Of a DNA stretch of 64,000 nucleotides, positions 56,789-64,000 are shown one piece after another. The stretch's first letter is position 1, and every line of letters starts with the position of its first letter. Position numbers and translations under genes: made by a program. Source of the DNA: Neorhizobium galegae bv. officinalis (GTDB lineage Bacteria > Pseudomonadota > Alphaproteobacteria > Rhizobiales > Rhizobiaceae); the NCBI GenBank assembly GCA_000985875.1, contig CCRI01000011.1, positions 186,001 through 250,000 on the forward strand, in the 5' to 3' direction. Below the pieces are notes generated by a model. It was not told the DNA's origin and did not search any database. It was given only the letters and a program-made list of their open reading frames with translations.

Positions 56789-58135
56789 TTATTTGGCGCG
56801 AGAACGATAGACGGTGTCGAGCCAGACGGCCGTGACGAGCACCATGCCGACGACAATGCGCTGGAACGGCGAATCGATGCCGAGCAGCACCATGCCGGAC
56901 TGAAGCGACTGCATGACGAGCGCGCCGAGCATGGCGCCGGCGATCGACCCCATGCCGCCGGCAAGCGAGGTGCCGCCGATGACCGCTGCCGCGATCGTGT
57001 AGAGTTCGTCGAGCTCGCCTTGCGCATTGGTGGCGGCGTTGAGGCGGGCAGTCGAGATTGCCGCGGCGATGGCGCAGAGCATGCCCATCAGGGCGAAGAT
57101 CTTGACCGTGACCCAGCGCGTCTTGATGCCGGCGAGTTCGGCTGCCTCGGGATTGCCGCCGATCGCAAAGACATAGCGGCCGAAGCGCAGTCGGGTGGCG
57201 ATGAAGGTCATGACAATGCCGACCGCGATCGCCATCAGCACCGGGATGGCGATCCCCTGCGAGATGAACAGCCCGCCTTCAGGCCAGGCGATGTTGTTCG
57301 CCTCGGCGTAACGGCGAGCGATAGCTTCCGGCCAGGGGTAATCGTTGGCGATATAAACTGCGCCGAGCACGACGATGCAGCCGAGCGCGACCAGCACGTA
57401 TTCGGCCCAGACCGGACGGCGCGGGAAGTGGAAACGCTTGCGCTGATGGCGGGCATTGACGATTGCCGCGATGATGGCGAGACAGGCGATAACGCCGAGG
57501 ACCCAGCTCCAGGTGGCGCCGATCGAGCCTTCCGTGCCGCCGCCCATCAGGCGGAAGTTGACGTCCATCGGCGCAACCGTCTGGCCGCTCGTCACGAACC
57601 AGGTGGCGCCTCGCCAGATGAGCAGGCCGCCGAGCGTGACGATGAAGGAGGGCACGCCCATGAAGGCGATTATCACACCGTGCAAAGCGCCGATCAGCCC
57701 GCCGATAAGCATCCCGCAGGCAAGCGCAACGATCCAGATCGCGGGATGATCAAAGCCAAGCAGCTCAGGGAGCAACCGTGATTGAAGAACGCCCATGATC
57801 ATGCCGGTGAAGCCGAGTACCGACCCCACAGAAAGGTCGATGTTGCGGGTGACGATGATAAGGACCATACCTGTCGCCATCACCGCGACCGAGGCGGTCT
57901 GTACAGACAGGTTCCAGAGATTGCGCGGCGTCAGGAAGAGGCCACCTTCGTCGGTGAAGAAGCCACCGGTCAGGATGTGGAACCCGACCCAGATGATCAG
58001 CAGCGCGCCGATCATGCCGAGCATGCGTGTATCGATCTCGGTGGCGCGGAAGAAGCGGGCAACGAAATTGCCTTCCGCCTGTCCTGCCGCTCCCGATGTC
58101 TTGGAATTCGTTGTGGACTGTATTGTCTCGGCCAT
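56789..58135 (-). CDS. Sugar ABC transporter permease, XylH-like
   Basis: This 448-residue membrane protein has a sugar-type permease core: the ARNLWNLSVQTASVAVMATGMVLIIVTRNIDLSVGS region in parts, then FAIGGNPEAAELAGI and a final YTIAAAVIGGTSLAGGMGS. An extra central stretch makes it longer than RbsC, as in XylH. It forms the channel for xylose or a similar sugar. The substrate is inferred from the binding protein. Confidence 0.9.
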   Translation of the reverse strand: MAETIQSTTNSKTSGAAGQAEGNFVARFFRATEIDTRMLGMIGALLIIWVGFHILTGGFFTDEGGLFLTPRNLWNLSVQTASVAVMATGMVLIIVTRNIDLSVGSVLGFTGMIMGVLQSRLLPELLGFDHPAIWIVALACGMLIGGLIGALHGVIIAFMGVPSFIVTLGGLLIWRGATWFVTSGQTVAPMDVNFRLMGGGTEGSIGATWSWVLGVIACLAIIAAIVNARHQRKRFHFPRRPVWAEYVLVALGCIVVLGAVYIANDYPWPEAIARRYAEANNIAWPEGGLFISQGIAIPVLMAIAVGIVMTFIATRLRFGRYVFAIGGNPEAAELAGIKTRWVTVKIFALMGMLCAIAAAISTARLNAATNAQGELDELYTIAAAVIGGTSLAGGMGSIAGAMLGALVMQSLQSGMVLLGIDSPFQRIVVGMVLVTAVWLDTVYRSRAK

Positions 58136-58270
58136 GATTCGCCGTTCCCCACTTTAGCGAGGCGCTGCAGCTCGACGATGTCGAGCCGGATCGCGCCTGC
58201 GCGACGTTCAGCCGCCGAGTAACCCGCCCGGGGTCCCTTTTACGCGGCCGCGCCATCTTACGCCGAAAAC

Positions 58271-58300
58271 CGACGCCGCGGCAGAAGTGCTGCGGCGTCG
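58271..58300 (-). terminator. Intra-operon hairpin between binding-protein and permease genes
   Basis: The arms CGACGCCGCGGCA (58271-58283) and TGCTGCGGCGTCG (58288-58300) pair with one wobble, and GTTTTC follows on the minus strand. It lies 31 bases after the binding-protein stop and would lower expression of the permease relative to the binding protein. Confidence 0.65.
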
Positions 58301-58330
58301 GTGAGTTTATCGTCTGCGCACAGCCATGCG

Positions 58331-59371
58331 TTACTTGCAGGCAGCCACTGCGCCGGCCTTGACGCCCTTGCAGGCTTCGGCCTTGCTGATCCAGCCCGCG
58401 TCGATGACGACGTTCAGGTTGTCCTTGGTGATTGCCTGCGGCTTCAGGAAGACCGACTGCATCTTCACCTTCTTCGGACCGCCTTCGAAGGTCTGGACGC
58501 CCTTGATCTCGGTCAGCTTCTTGCCGCCGGCAAGCGCCAGAGCGATTTCAGCGGCATTCTTGCCAAGTTCGCGCGAGTCCTTCCAGACGGAGACCGTCTG
58601 GGTGCCGAGAGCAACGCGGTTCAGAGCGGCCTTGTCGGCGTCCTGGCCGGAGACCGGAACCGAACCTGCCAAGCCTTGAGCGTCGAGCGCCGCGATCGCA
58701 CCGCCGGCAGTGCCGTCGTTGGATGCGACGACCGCGTCGACCTTGTTGTTGTTCTTGGTCAGGAACTGCTCCATGTTCTTCTGGGCGTTCTCGGGCTTCC
58801 AGCCGTCGGTATAGGCTTCGCCGACATTCTTGATCTTGCCGCCGTCGATCGCAGCCTTCAGCACTTCCATCTGGCCGGCGAACAGGAAGTCCGCGTTCGG
58901 ATCGGAAGAGGAGCCCTTGATGAAGACGTAGTTGCCTTCAGGCTTTGCCTTGAAGACGCCCTGAGCCTGCAGGCGGCCGACTTCCTTGTTGTCGAAGGTG
59001 ATGTAGAACGCTGCCGGATTTTCGATCAGGCGGTCGTAACCGACGACCGGAATGCCTTCGGCTGCGGCCTTTTCTACGGCCGGGCCGATGGCGCTCGAAT
59101 CCTGCGCCAGGACGATCAGGGCTTTGGCGCCCTGGGAGATCAGCGACTCGACGTCGGTGAGCTGCTTTGCGGCGGACGACTGGGCATCAGCGGAAATATA
59201 CTTGGCGCCGGCAGCTGCAAGCGCCTTCTTGATGGCGGCTTCGTCGGTCTTCCAACGCTCCTCCTGGAAGTTGGACCACGAAACGCCGACGACGAGATCG
59301 GCCGCCATGGCGGCGGAATGCATGGAAACGAGGATGGCCGCGCCGGCCATCAGCTTTACGAATGATCTCAT
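58331..59371 (-). CDS. xylF: D-xylose-type ABC transporter substrate-binding protein
   Basis: This 346-residue periplasmic protein has a signal (residues 1-23, ending AMAAD) and the XylF pattern: VGVSWSNFQEERWKTDEAAIKKAL, SADAQSSAAKQLTDVESLISQGAKALIVLAQD in parts, and AVVASNDGTAGGAIAAL. It binds a pentose-like sugar and presents it to the permease. It heads the operon. The ROK repressor gene is divergent, 200 bases away. Other sugars of similar size are possible. Confidence 0.88.
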   Translation of the reverse strand: MRSFVKLMAGAAILVSMHSAAMAADLVVGVSWSNFQEERWKTDEAAIKKALAAAGAKYISADAQSSAAKQLTDVESLISQGAKALIVLAQDSSAIGPAVEKAAAEGIPVVGYDRLIENPAAFYITFDNKEVGRLQAQGVFKAKPEGNYVFIKGSSSDPNADFLFAGQMEVLKAAIDGGKIKNVGEAYTDGWKPENAQKNMEQFLTKNNNKVDAVVASNDGTAGGAIAALDAQGLAGSVPVSGQDADKAALNRVALGTQTVSVWKDSRELGKNAAEIALALAGGKKLTEIKGVQTFEGGPKKVKMQSVFLKPQAITKDNLNVVIDAGWISKAEACKGVKAGAVAACK

Positions 59372-59571
59372 AATGTCCTCCCGAGTGACGGCGGATGGGC
59401 GCTAGCCTCCGTGCTCTCCCCCCGCCAGATAATCTGCCGGAGAAAGCATTCAGCTTTTTTCTCGACAGTCGAGAAATTAGATGTCAGAGATTCCGGGGGC
59501 TGTCAATCGGCACTTGTGGAGGGGAAGGCACTGCCGTATCGACAGACGGAGTGAGGGAGGCGGCAGGCGGA

Positions 59572-60798
59572 ATGCTGGCGAAATCGAGCACGGAACTGGT
59601 CCGGCAGCAGAACAGCGCGCTCGTGCTGTCTGCGCTGCGTCGCCACGGCCGGCTCGCGCATACGGAAATCTCCGATGCTACCGGGCTGGCGTCGGCCACG
59701 ATCTCCTCGATCACCGCCGACCTGGAGCGCGCCCGCATCATCGAAAAGAGCGAGCAGCAGGCGACCGTCGGCCGCGGGCGGCCCCGCGTGCTGTTCAGCC
59801 AGCGTCGCAATTGCGGTTATCTCATCACCGTCATCATCTCGTCGGACCTGATCCAGTATTCGCTGGTCGACTATGCCGGCACGCTGCTCGACCGGTTCAG
59901 CGAACCCCGTGGCGAGGGCGGCACGGCAGCTTTCCTGGCAACGATCTCGGCGGGCCTGGAACGGGCGGTCGAACGCTCCCGCATCGACCGCGGCAGCGTG
60001 CTGCTCGTCTCGGTCAGCAGCAAGGGGATCGCGCATCCGAGCGAGCCGGTACTCGTCTGGTCACCGGTCTTCGGTTCGCAGCCAGTGGATTTTGCCGCAG
60101 CGCTGAAAGACGGCTGGCACGCCAAGGTCATCCTCAACAACGAGACGCTGCTGGTGGCAGGCGCGCTGCTCGAGCGGGAGGTCAAGACGCAGGGCGGCGG
60201 CGAGCCGGTTCTGGCGGCGCTTTCGCTCGGCCACAGCATCGGGCTCGGGATCGCGCGCCGGGTCGCCGGCGGGGTTCCGGAAATCTCGGCGCCCAATTTC
60301 GGGCACATGCTGCATATGCCGAGCGGCGGGCTTTGTCGCTGCGGTGCGCGCGGCTGCGTCGAGGCCTATGCCGGTTTCTACGCCATCCTGCGCGCCGCCT
60401 TCGAGGTGCCGGTGGACACGATCCCCGCGAAATTCGTGCCGGTTGCCGAAATCGACAAGATCGCCGCCCGTGCCCGGCAGGGCAATCGGATGGCGCAGCT
60501 CGCCTTCCGCAATGCGGGCGCCGCGTTGGGCTATGGCCTGTCGCGGCTGCTCAGCCTGCATGGCCATATGCCGGTCTTCATCACCGGTCCCGGCACCCGC
60601 TATCAGGACCTGCTGCAGGCGGGTATAGAGGAAGGGCTGGCGCAGACGCACGTGGTGCGGCTCGGCGGCATGCCGGGCCTGACCGTGGTGCCGGACGAGC
60701 CTTCCCTGGTGTTCGAGGGGCATCTCAACCTTGCATTTTCGATCGTCGACCAGGATATCATCGGTTCACGCCAGAGCATGCAGGCCGCCGGGGAATGA
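59572..60798 (+). CDS. ROK-family transcriptional regulator, XylR-like
   Basis: This 408-residue protein has a helix-turn-helix (about residues 15-70, with ALRRHGRLAHTEISDATGLASATISSIT in parts) and a ROK sugar-kinase-like domain. The zinc motif C-x-C-G-x-x-G-C is seen in GGLCRCGARGCVEAYAG. It is divergent from the xylF operon, so it probably represses it until its sugar is bound. The ATG at 59572 is chosen after AGGCGGA; the frame is open further upstream, so a longer form is possible. Confidence 0.88.
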   Translation: MLAKSSTELVRQQNSALVLSALRRHGRLAHTEISDATGLASATISSITADLERARIIEKSEQQATVGRGRPRVLFSQRRNCGYLITVIISSDLIQYSLVDYAGTLLDRFSEPRGEGGTAAFLATISAGLERAVERSRIDRGSVLLVSVSSKGIAHPSEPVLVWSPVFGSQPVDFAAALKDGWHAKVILNNETLLVAGALLEREVKTQGGGEPVLAALSLGHSIGLGIARRVAGGVPEISAPNFGHMLHMPSGGLCRCGARGCVEAYAGFYAILRAAFEVPVDTIPAKFVPVAEIDKIAARARQGNRMAQLAFRNAGAALGYGLSRLLSLHGHMPVFITGPGTRYQDLLQAGIEEGLAQTHVVRLGGMPGLTVVPDEPSLVFEGHLNLAFSIVDQDIIGSRQSMQAAGE

Positions 60799-60846
60799 CC
60801 TATGGCGAGCGACTGGCAGCAAACGACTGGCCGGGAGTTTAAGACT

Positions 60847-61071
60847 ATGATCGATCCGAACCATCCCTTCTATGAGCCGCTCTGGCGCCGGGTGCTGATC
60901 CCTGCGGTCTGCGCCGCGTGGGCGATATTCGAACTGGTTGCCGGAGAACCCTTCTGGGCGATCATCGTCGGCGCCCTGGGTGCCTACGCCGCCTACAAGC
61001 TGTTCATCGAAAGGAAAAAAACGCCCGCGGAGAGACCTGCCGACGAGCCGCAGGACCAGGATTTGAGCTAG
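60847..61071 (+). CDS. Small membrane protein, DUF3329-like
   Basis: This 74-residue protein has two hydrophobic segments and a charged tail. The opening MIDPNHPFYEPLWRRVLI and the WAIIVGALGAYAAYKLF segment recall small rhizobial membrane proteins annotated as DUF3329, which is tentative. The function is unknown. A start at 60802 is also possible, and the end overlaps the convergent J-domain gene by four bases. Confidence 0.7.
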   Translation: MIDPNHPFYEPLWRRVLIPAVCAAWAIFELVAGEPFWAIIVGALGAYAAYKLFIERKKTPAERPADEPQDQDLS

Positions 61072-61550
61072 CGCCAGAACAGGCCTTTGATCGCGGTGTC
61101 GATCAGCAGGTTGGCGGTCTTCATGCGGGTATTGGCGTTCTCCCGGAATTCCGGCGCGACCCCGTCGGGATGGTTGGCCTTGGCGAAATGCCGGCGTTTT
61201 TCGCCGAGCGTCGCCTCCGTGTCGGCAGCCGTGATGTCAAGCTCCGCGGCAATCTCCTCGGTCGTCAGCCGTAAGAGGTGGGCGGGAATGACCGGCGCCG
61301 GCGGTGGCTCGTGCGGAGCCTCTTGCGCCAGCACCGATTCGATTGCGATCTCGGCAACGTCGGGAAGGAAAGCGAAATAGGCCTCGGTCCCGGTGGCCGT
61401 CACCACCGGGCCGTCATCCTGCGGCGCGACGAAACCCATGCCGAGCCCCTTGATGCGGAAACCCGTGCCTGCCTCTTCGGCCTCGTCTTCGCTGTGCTCC
61501 TGCCTCAGTCGCGTCAGAACCGACTGGAAGACCGATTGCCCAAACAGCAT
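61068..61550 (-). CDS. Protein with C-terminal J-domain-like region
   Basis: This 160-residue soluble protein has an unassigned N-terminal half and a C-terminal helix pair with the HPD motif in RRHFAKANHPDGV, followed by FRENANTRMKTANLLIDTA. That is the core of a J-domain that would stimulate a DnaK-type ATPase. Zn-finger and glycine-rich regions of DnaJ are missing, so it would be a specialised co-chaperone. The identity rests on HPD and the helix pattern. Confidence 0.72.
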   Translation of the reverse strand: MLFGQSVFQSVLTRLRQEHSEDEAEEAGTGFRIKGLGMGFVAPQDDGPVVTATGTEAYFAFLPDVAEIAIESVLAQEAPHEPPPAPVIPAHLLRLTTEEIAAELDITAADTEATLGEKRRHFAKANHPDGVAPEFRENANTRMKTANLLIDTAIKGLFWR

Positions 61551-61671
61551 GCGCCACCTCTTTTATGGGGCGGGACCAGAACATGCGAAGATGGCGTCGA
61601 GCTTGTGCGGGCATATGAGCGGCTGATCGGATGAGCCCCGTCGGAGGGCTCATCGAGCCGTCAGGTTCATT

Positions 61672-62637
61672 TCAGCGTACCACGGGCTCGCCGTGATATC
61701 TGCGCTTTGAGGGTTTCGATACGCCAAACCCGACTTCCATCATGAGCCTCGGGTGATGTTTGGCGACCGTCCCCATGTGGAAGCCGAAGGGGTCTTCGAC
61801 GAACCCGTAGCCTGCCTTGCCTGTCAGGGTGACGGCGCTTTCCTCTCCGTAGAATTCGAGCACTTCTTCTGCCGGATGACCCACGAGCAGGGTGAACTGG
61901 TGCTTGAGCCGCCGCTTCTTGTGGCTGCCGCGCATATAGACGTGCGGTCCCGCGTCCTCATCGACGTTCGACAGGTAGAAAAAGAACTTCAGCATCCGCC
62001 AGTCGTCGAGGTCGAAATGAAACTTGAAGGAGGCACGGCTGAGATCCGCCTCCGAAGCGGACTGAGTGGGGAAACTCCACCACGTCCGGGTGGTGATGAG
62101 CCTGGCTTCACCCCCGAGATAGTGCCTTGCGATATCGAGAAGCAGAGGATCCTGCTGCACCGCGACCGCCGCCTCGCAACCGGCGATCCTTTCGAAATGG
62201 TGGCCACTCAAGATCGCCCGACCGAATCGGCGTTCCGCGTCCGCGTGTTCGCCCGCACGGAATTCGAGTTTCCGCTCGAAATTGCCGAAGCAAGGGGTTT
62301 CGGATGCAAAACGGGCGATCTCCTGCCGAACCGCATCGGGGAGGACGAGGCCAGTGAAGATCCCGTTCCGTCTGAGTTCGTCGGCGACCTTATCGGCTTC
62401 GATATCGCCGAACATCGATGGTTCCGCCGGCGCGGATTTCGAGACGCGCCTGGCCGTCAGCCAATGCGCCCGCCTGAACGGAATTGTCCGGGCCAGAAGG
62501 AACATGGGAAGCCAAGCCGGGTTTTCCCGCAGGTCGGTAAGATAAGTTGGCAGGCGTGCGGCCATTCGCCGGAACGTTCCGCCATGACGTGCGATGGATT
62601 CAAGATCCTGCGGCTTGGTCTTGGACGTCTCAAGCAT
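61672..62637 (-). CDS. Phytanoyl-CoA-dioxygenase-like protein
   Basis: This 321-residue protein looks like a PhyH-type iron- and 2-oxoglutarate-dependent oxygenase. The iron-binding His-x-Asp is in FKFHFDLDDWRMLKFFFYLSNVDEDAGP (in parts), the distal His in FHMGTVAKHHPRL, and an Arg that would bind 2-oxoglutarate follows. The N-terminal 90 residues are a separate helical region. The substrate is unknown. No biosynthetic neighbours are present. Confidence 0.75.
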   Translation of the reverse strand: MLETSKTKPQDLESIARHGGTFRRMAARLPTYLTDLRENPAWLPMFLLARTIPFRRAHWLTARRVSKSAPAEPSMFGDIEADKVADELRRNGIFTGLVLPDAVRQEIARFASETPCFGNFERKLEFRAGEHADAERRFGRAILSGHHFERIAGCEAAVAVQQDPLLLDIARHYLGGEARLITTRTWWSFPTQSASEADLSRASFKFHFDLDDWRMLKFFFYLSNVDEDAGPHVYMRGSHKKRRLKHQFTLLVGHPAEEVLEFYGEESAVTLTGKAGYGFVEDPFGFHMGTVAKHHPRLMMEVGFGVSKPSKRRYHGEPVVR

Positions 62638-62901
62638 CTGGTATCCTCATTCAGGCATGGCATTGCCATGCGTTTCGGTAACCCGCAGCCCCGCGCATTG
62701 CGGCATGATCCATGTCGCAATGCAGCATAAAGATCCGCCTTGGGGCGATCTTTCAACCCTTGAATTGGTTAGGAAATCGGGGATCGCCGTCTATGGTTAA
62801 CGATCCATTGCGCAGCAATGGCCGCCTGAGCAGGTGATTTTACGGCTTGTAGAGAACGCCTGCCATGCCGGACGGCGTGCGCCGGTCTTAGCGCACGGCT
62901 C

Positions 62902-63732
62902 TCACCCCTGGGACTGCGTCTGGCCCTGCTGGCTTTGGCTTTGCGCCACAGTCAGCGAAACCTTGAGGTCTTCGCCGGCGGGACCGAGGCGCATGCCGGA
63001 GACGGGGGCGCAGTCGCGATAGCAGAGGCCGGAGGCGACCCGCACGTAACTGTCGTTCGGGCAGATCTTGTTCGACGTATCGAAGCCGACCCAGCCGAGG
63101 CCCGGCAGATGCACTTCCGCCCACGCATGGGTAGCGGCCTGTTCGGTCGCGCCCTCCATCAGCAGGTAGCCGGAAATATAGCGCGCCGGGATACCCAGCA
63201 GGCGGGCGGCAGCGATGAAGATATGGGTATGGTCCTGGCAGACGCCGGTCTTTGCTTCCAGGGCCTGTTCGGCGGTGGTCGCGGTGCCGGTCGAACCTGG
63301 CGTATAGGCTACGGTCTCGTGGATCGTTTCCATCAGCGCGTGCATCTTGGCAAGCTCGCTGTCGCCCTTGAGGCTTTTGGCGAGTTCGCGGATGAGCTTG
63401 CCTGGCTTGGTCAGCGCCGTGTCGCGCAGGAACAGCCAGAGCGGGCAGAACCCCTGGTGCGGGCCGAAGACGCCGGCGCGGTCCTGGGTCTCCACCTCGC
63501 CGGATGCGGTGATGCGGATCGTGTGCTCGGTGCCTTCGGTGGAGACCAGCTCGACGCGGTTGCCGAACTGGTCGGCATAACCCGCCTCGATCTTGGCGCC
63601 ATCGACGGTGATCGACCAGTTGATGACCTTCTGGCCGGGGCCGTCGGTCGGCGTCAGCCTGAGGCGCTGCAGCGAATAGGGCACCGGCTCGTCATAGAGA
63701 TATTCGGTCGTATGGGAGATCTTCAGCCGCAT
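62902..63732 (-). CDS. Transglutaminase-like protein
   Basis: This 276-residue protein has the bacterial transglutaminase-like N-terminal domain (RLKISHTTEYLYDEPVPYSLQRLRLTP in parts) and a transglutaminase core with Cys in KTGVCQDHTHIF, His in ATHAWAEVHLPGLGW and Asp in GFDTSNK. Such proteins cluster with alpha-E and circularly permuted ATP-grasp proteins, a set linked to peptide modification or proteolysis. The alpha-E gene lies 26 bases upstream, matching that pattern. The start at 63730-63732 has a short AGG upstream. Confidence 0.88.
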   Translation of the reverse strand: MRLKISHTTEYLYDEPVPYSLQRLRLTPTDGPGQKVINWSITVDGAKIEAGYADQFGNRVELVSTEGTEHTIRITASGEVETQDRAGVFGPHQGFCPLWLFLRDTALTKPGKLIRELAKSLKGDSELAKMHALMETIHETVAYTPGSTGTATTAEQALEAKTGVCQDHTHIFIAAARLLGIPARYISGYLLMEGATEQAATHAWAEVHLPGLGWVGFDTSNKICPNDSYVRVASGLCYRDCAPVSGMRLGPAGEDLKVSLTVAQSQSQQGQTQSQG

Positions 63733-63758
63733 GTGCGGTAATCCTGTGCCTGTTGGGC

Positions 63759-64000
63759 CTACTGATAAAAGCGGTAGCCTTCGGAGATTTCGGCGCTGAG
63801 CTGGTTGTTGCGGCTGACAAAGTCCTCCAGGAATTCGTGCAGGCCGTGATCCATGATGTCGGAGATGGAGCCGCGCTTCAGCGTCGAGTGGATCGCTGCC
63901 GCTGTCTCGTGGGCCTTCACCTGCTCCCCATAGGTTTCCCCAAGATAGCCGAGATTGCTGACGATCTTCTCGTAACAATAGGCGAGCGAGCGCGGCATCT
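63759..64000 (-). CDS. Alpha-E domain protein, 5' end outside window
   Basis: The visible C-terminal 80 residues match the alpha-E (DUF403) domain: RSLAYCYEKIVSNLGYLGE and HEFLEDFVSRNNQLSAEISEGYRFYQ. The gene continues past the end of the window, so the first visible Met at 63998 is not its start. Together with the transglutaminase gene downstream it forms the usual operon pair. The function of this system is poorly known. Confidence 0.85.
   Translation of the reverse strand, partial: MPRSLAYCYEKIVSNLGYLGETYGEQVKAHETAAAIHSTLKRGSISDIMDHGLHEFLEDFVSRNNQLSAEISEGYRFYQ

Overview
This 64 kb, GC-rich window is an ordinary chromosomal stretch of a Rhizobiaceae alphaproteobacterium (Rhizobium, Neorhizobium or Agrobacterium-like). 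The genus-level call is an inference. It rests on the eukaryotic-type glutamine synthetase GlnII with a divergent gstI, an interleaved urease cluster like those reported for Rhizobium leguminosarum, a rhizobial flagellin, and several copies of rhizobial palindromic (RIME-like) intergenic repeats. I saw no tRNA, rRNA, CRISPR array, transposase or prophage gene.

Layout. 1-4081: a two-component pair (minus strand) whose kinase has an NCS1 purine/cytosine-permease-like transporter as its sensor half. 4202-13053: mixed single genes (SDR, LysE exporter, DUF488, GlxA-type regulator, trehalose-synthase-like GH13, phytochelatin-synthase-like protease, ABM monooxygenase, HisKA_2 kinase, flagellin). 13338-27850: one long plus-strand urea block, urtABCDE (high-affinity urea uptake), then ureD-A-x-B-x-x-C-x-E-F-G (urease and nickel chaperones), with an esterase and four small or unknown genes interleaved. 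28080-33657: a Crp/Fnr regulator and an RND efflux pump with its adaptor. 33951-43680: reductive pyrimidine catabolism with its ABC importer and a RutR-type TetR repressor. 43754-45435: glnII and gstI. 45500-47553: YeiH/YeiE-like pair. 47775-48950: a tandem array of four small exported paralogues. 49093-50857: a sulfur-stress group (rhodanese, BigR/SqrR-like repressor, AhpD-like protein). 50899-53611: preA-preT, the first step of the same pyrimidine pathway. 53838-64000: DUF2325, truncated haemoglobin, a stress-type small protein, a xylose-type ABC importer with ROK repressor, a J-domain-like protein, a PhyH-like oxygenase, a transglutaminase and an alpha-E protein cut by the window end.

Theme. 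Much of the window is nitrogen scavenging: urea uptake and hydrolysis, pyrimidine-ring degradation to ammonium, and ammonium assimilation by GlnII. Regulatory sites agree with this. A near-perfect sigma-54 promoter precedes glnII, an NtrC-type site precedes gstI, and two closely related RutR-like operators lie in front of the separated pyrimidine operons (42921-42936 and 53676-53691).

Most interesting items: the transporter-kinase fusion with an eight-cysteine linker; the matched RutR-like operators; the NtrC, sigma-54 and EcfG-type sites around glnII/gstI and the 59-aa gene; two DUF559 nuclease-like genes, each joined by an ATGA overlap to a pyrimidine gene and each beside a palindromic repeat; and the four-gene secreted-peptide array built from a duplicated two-gene unit.
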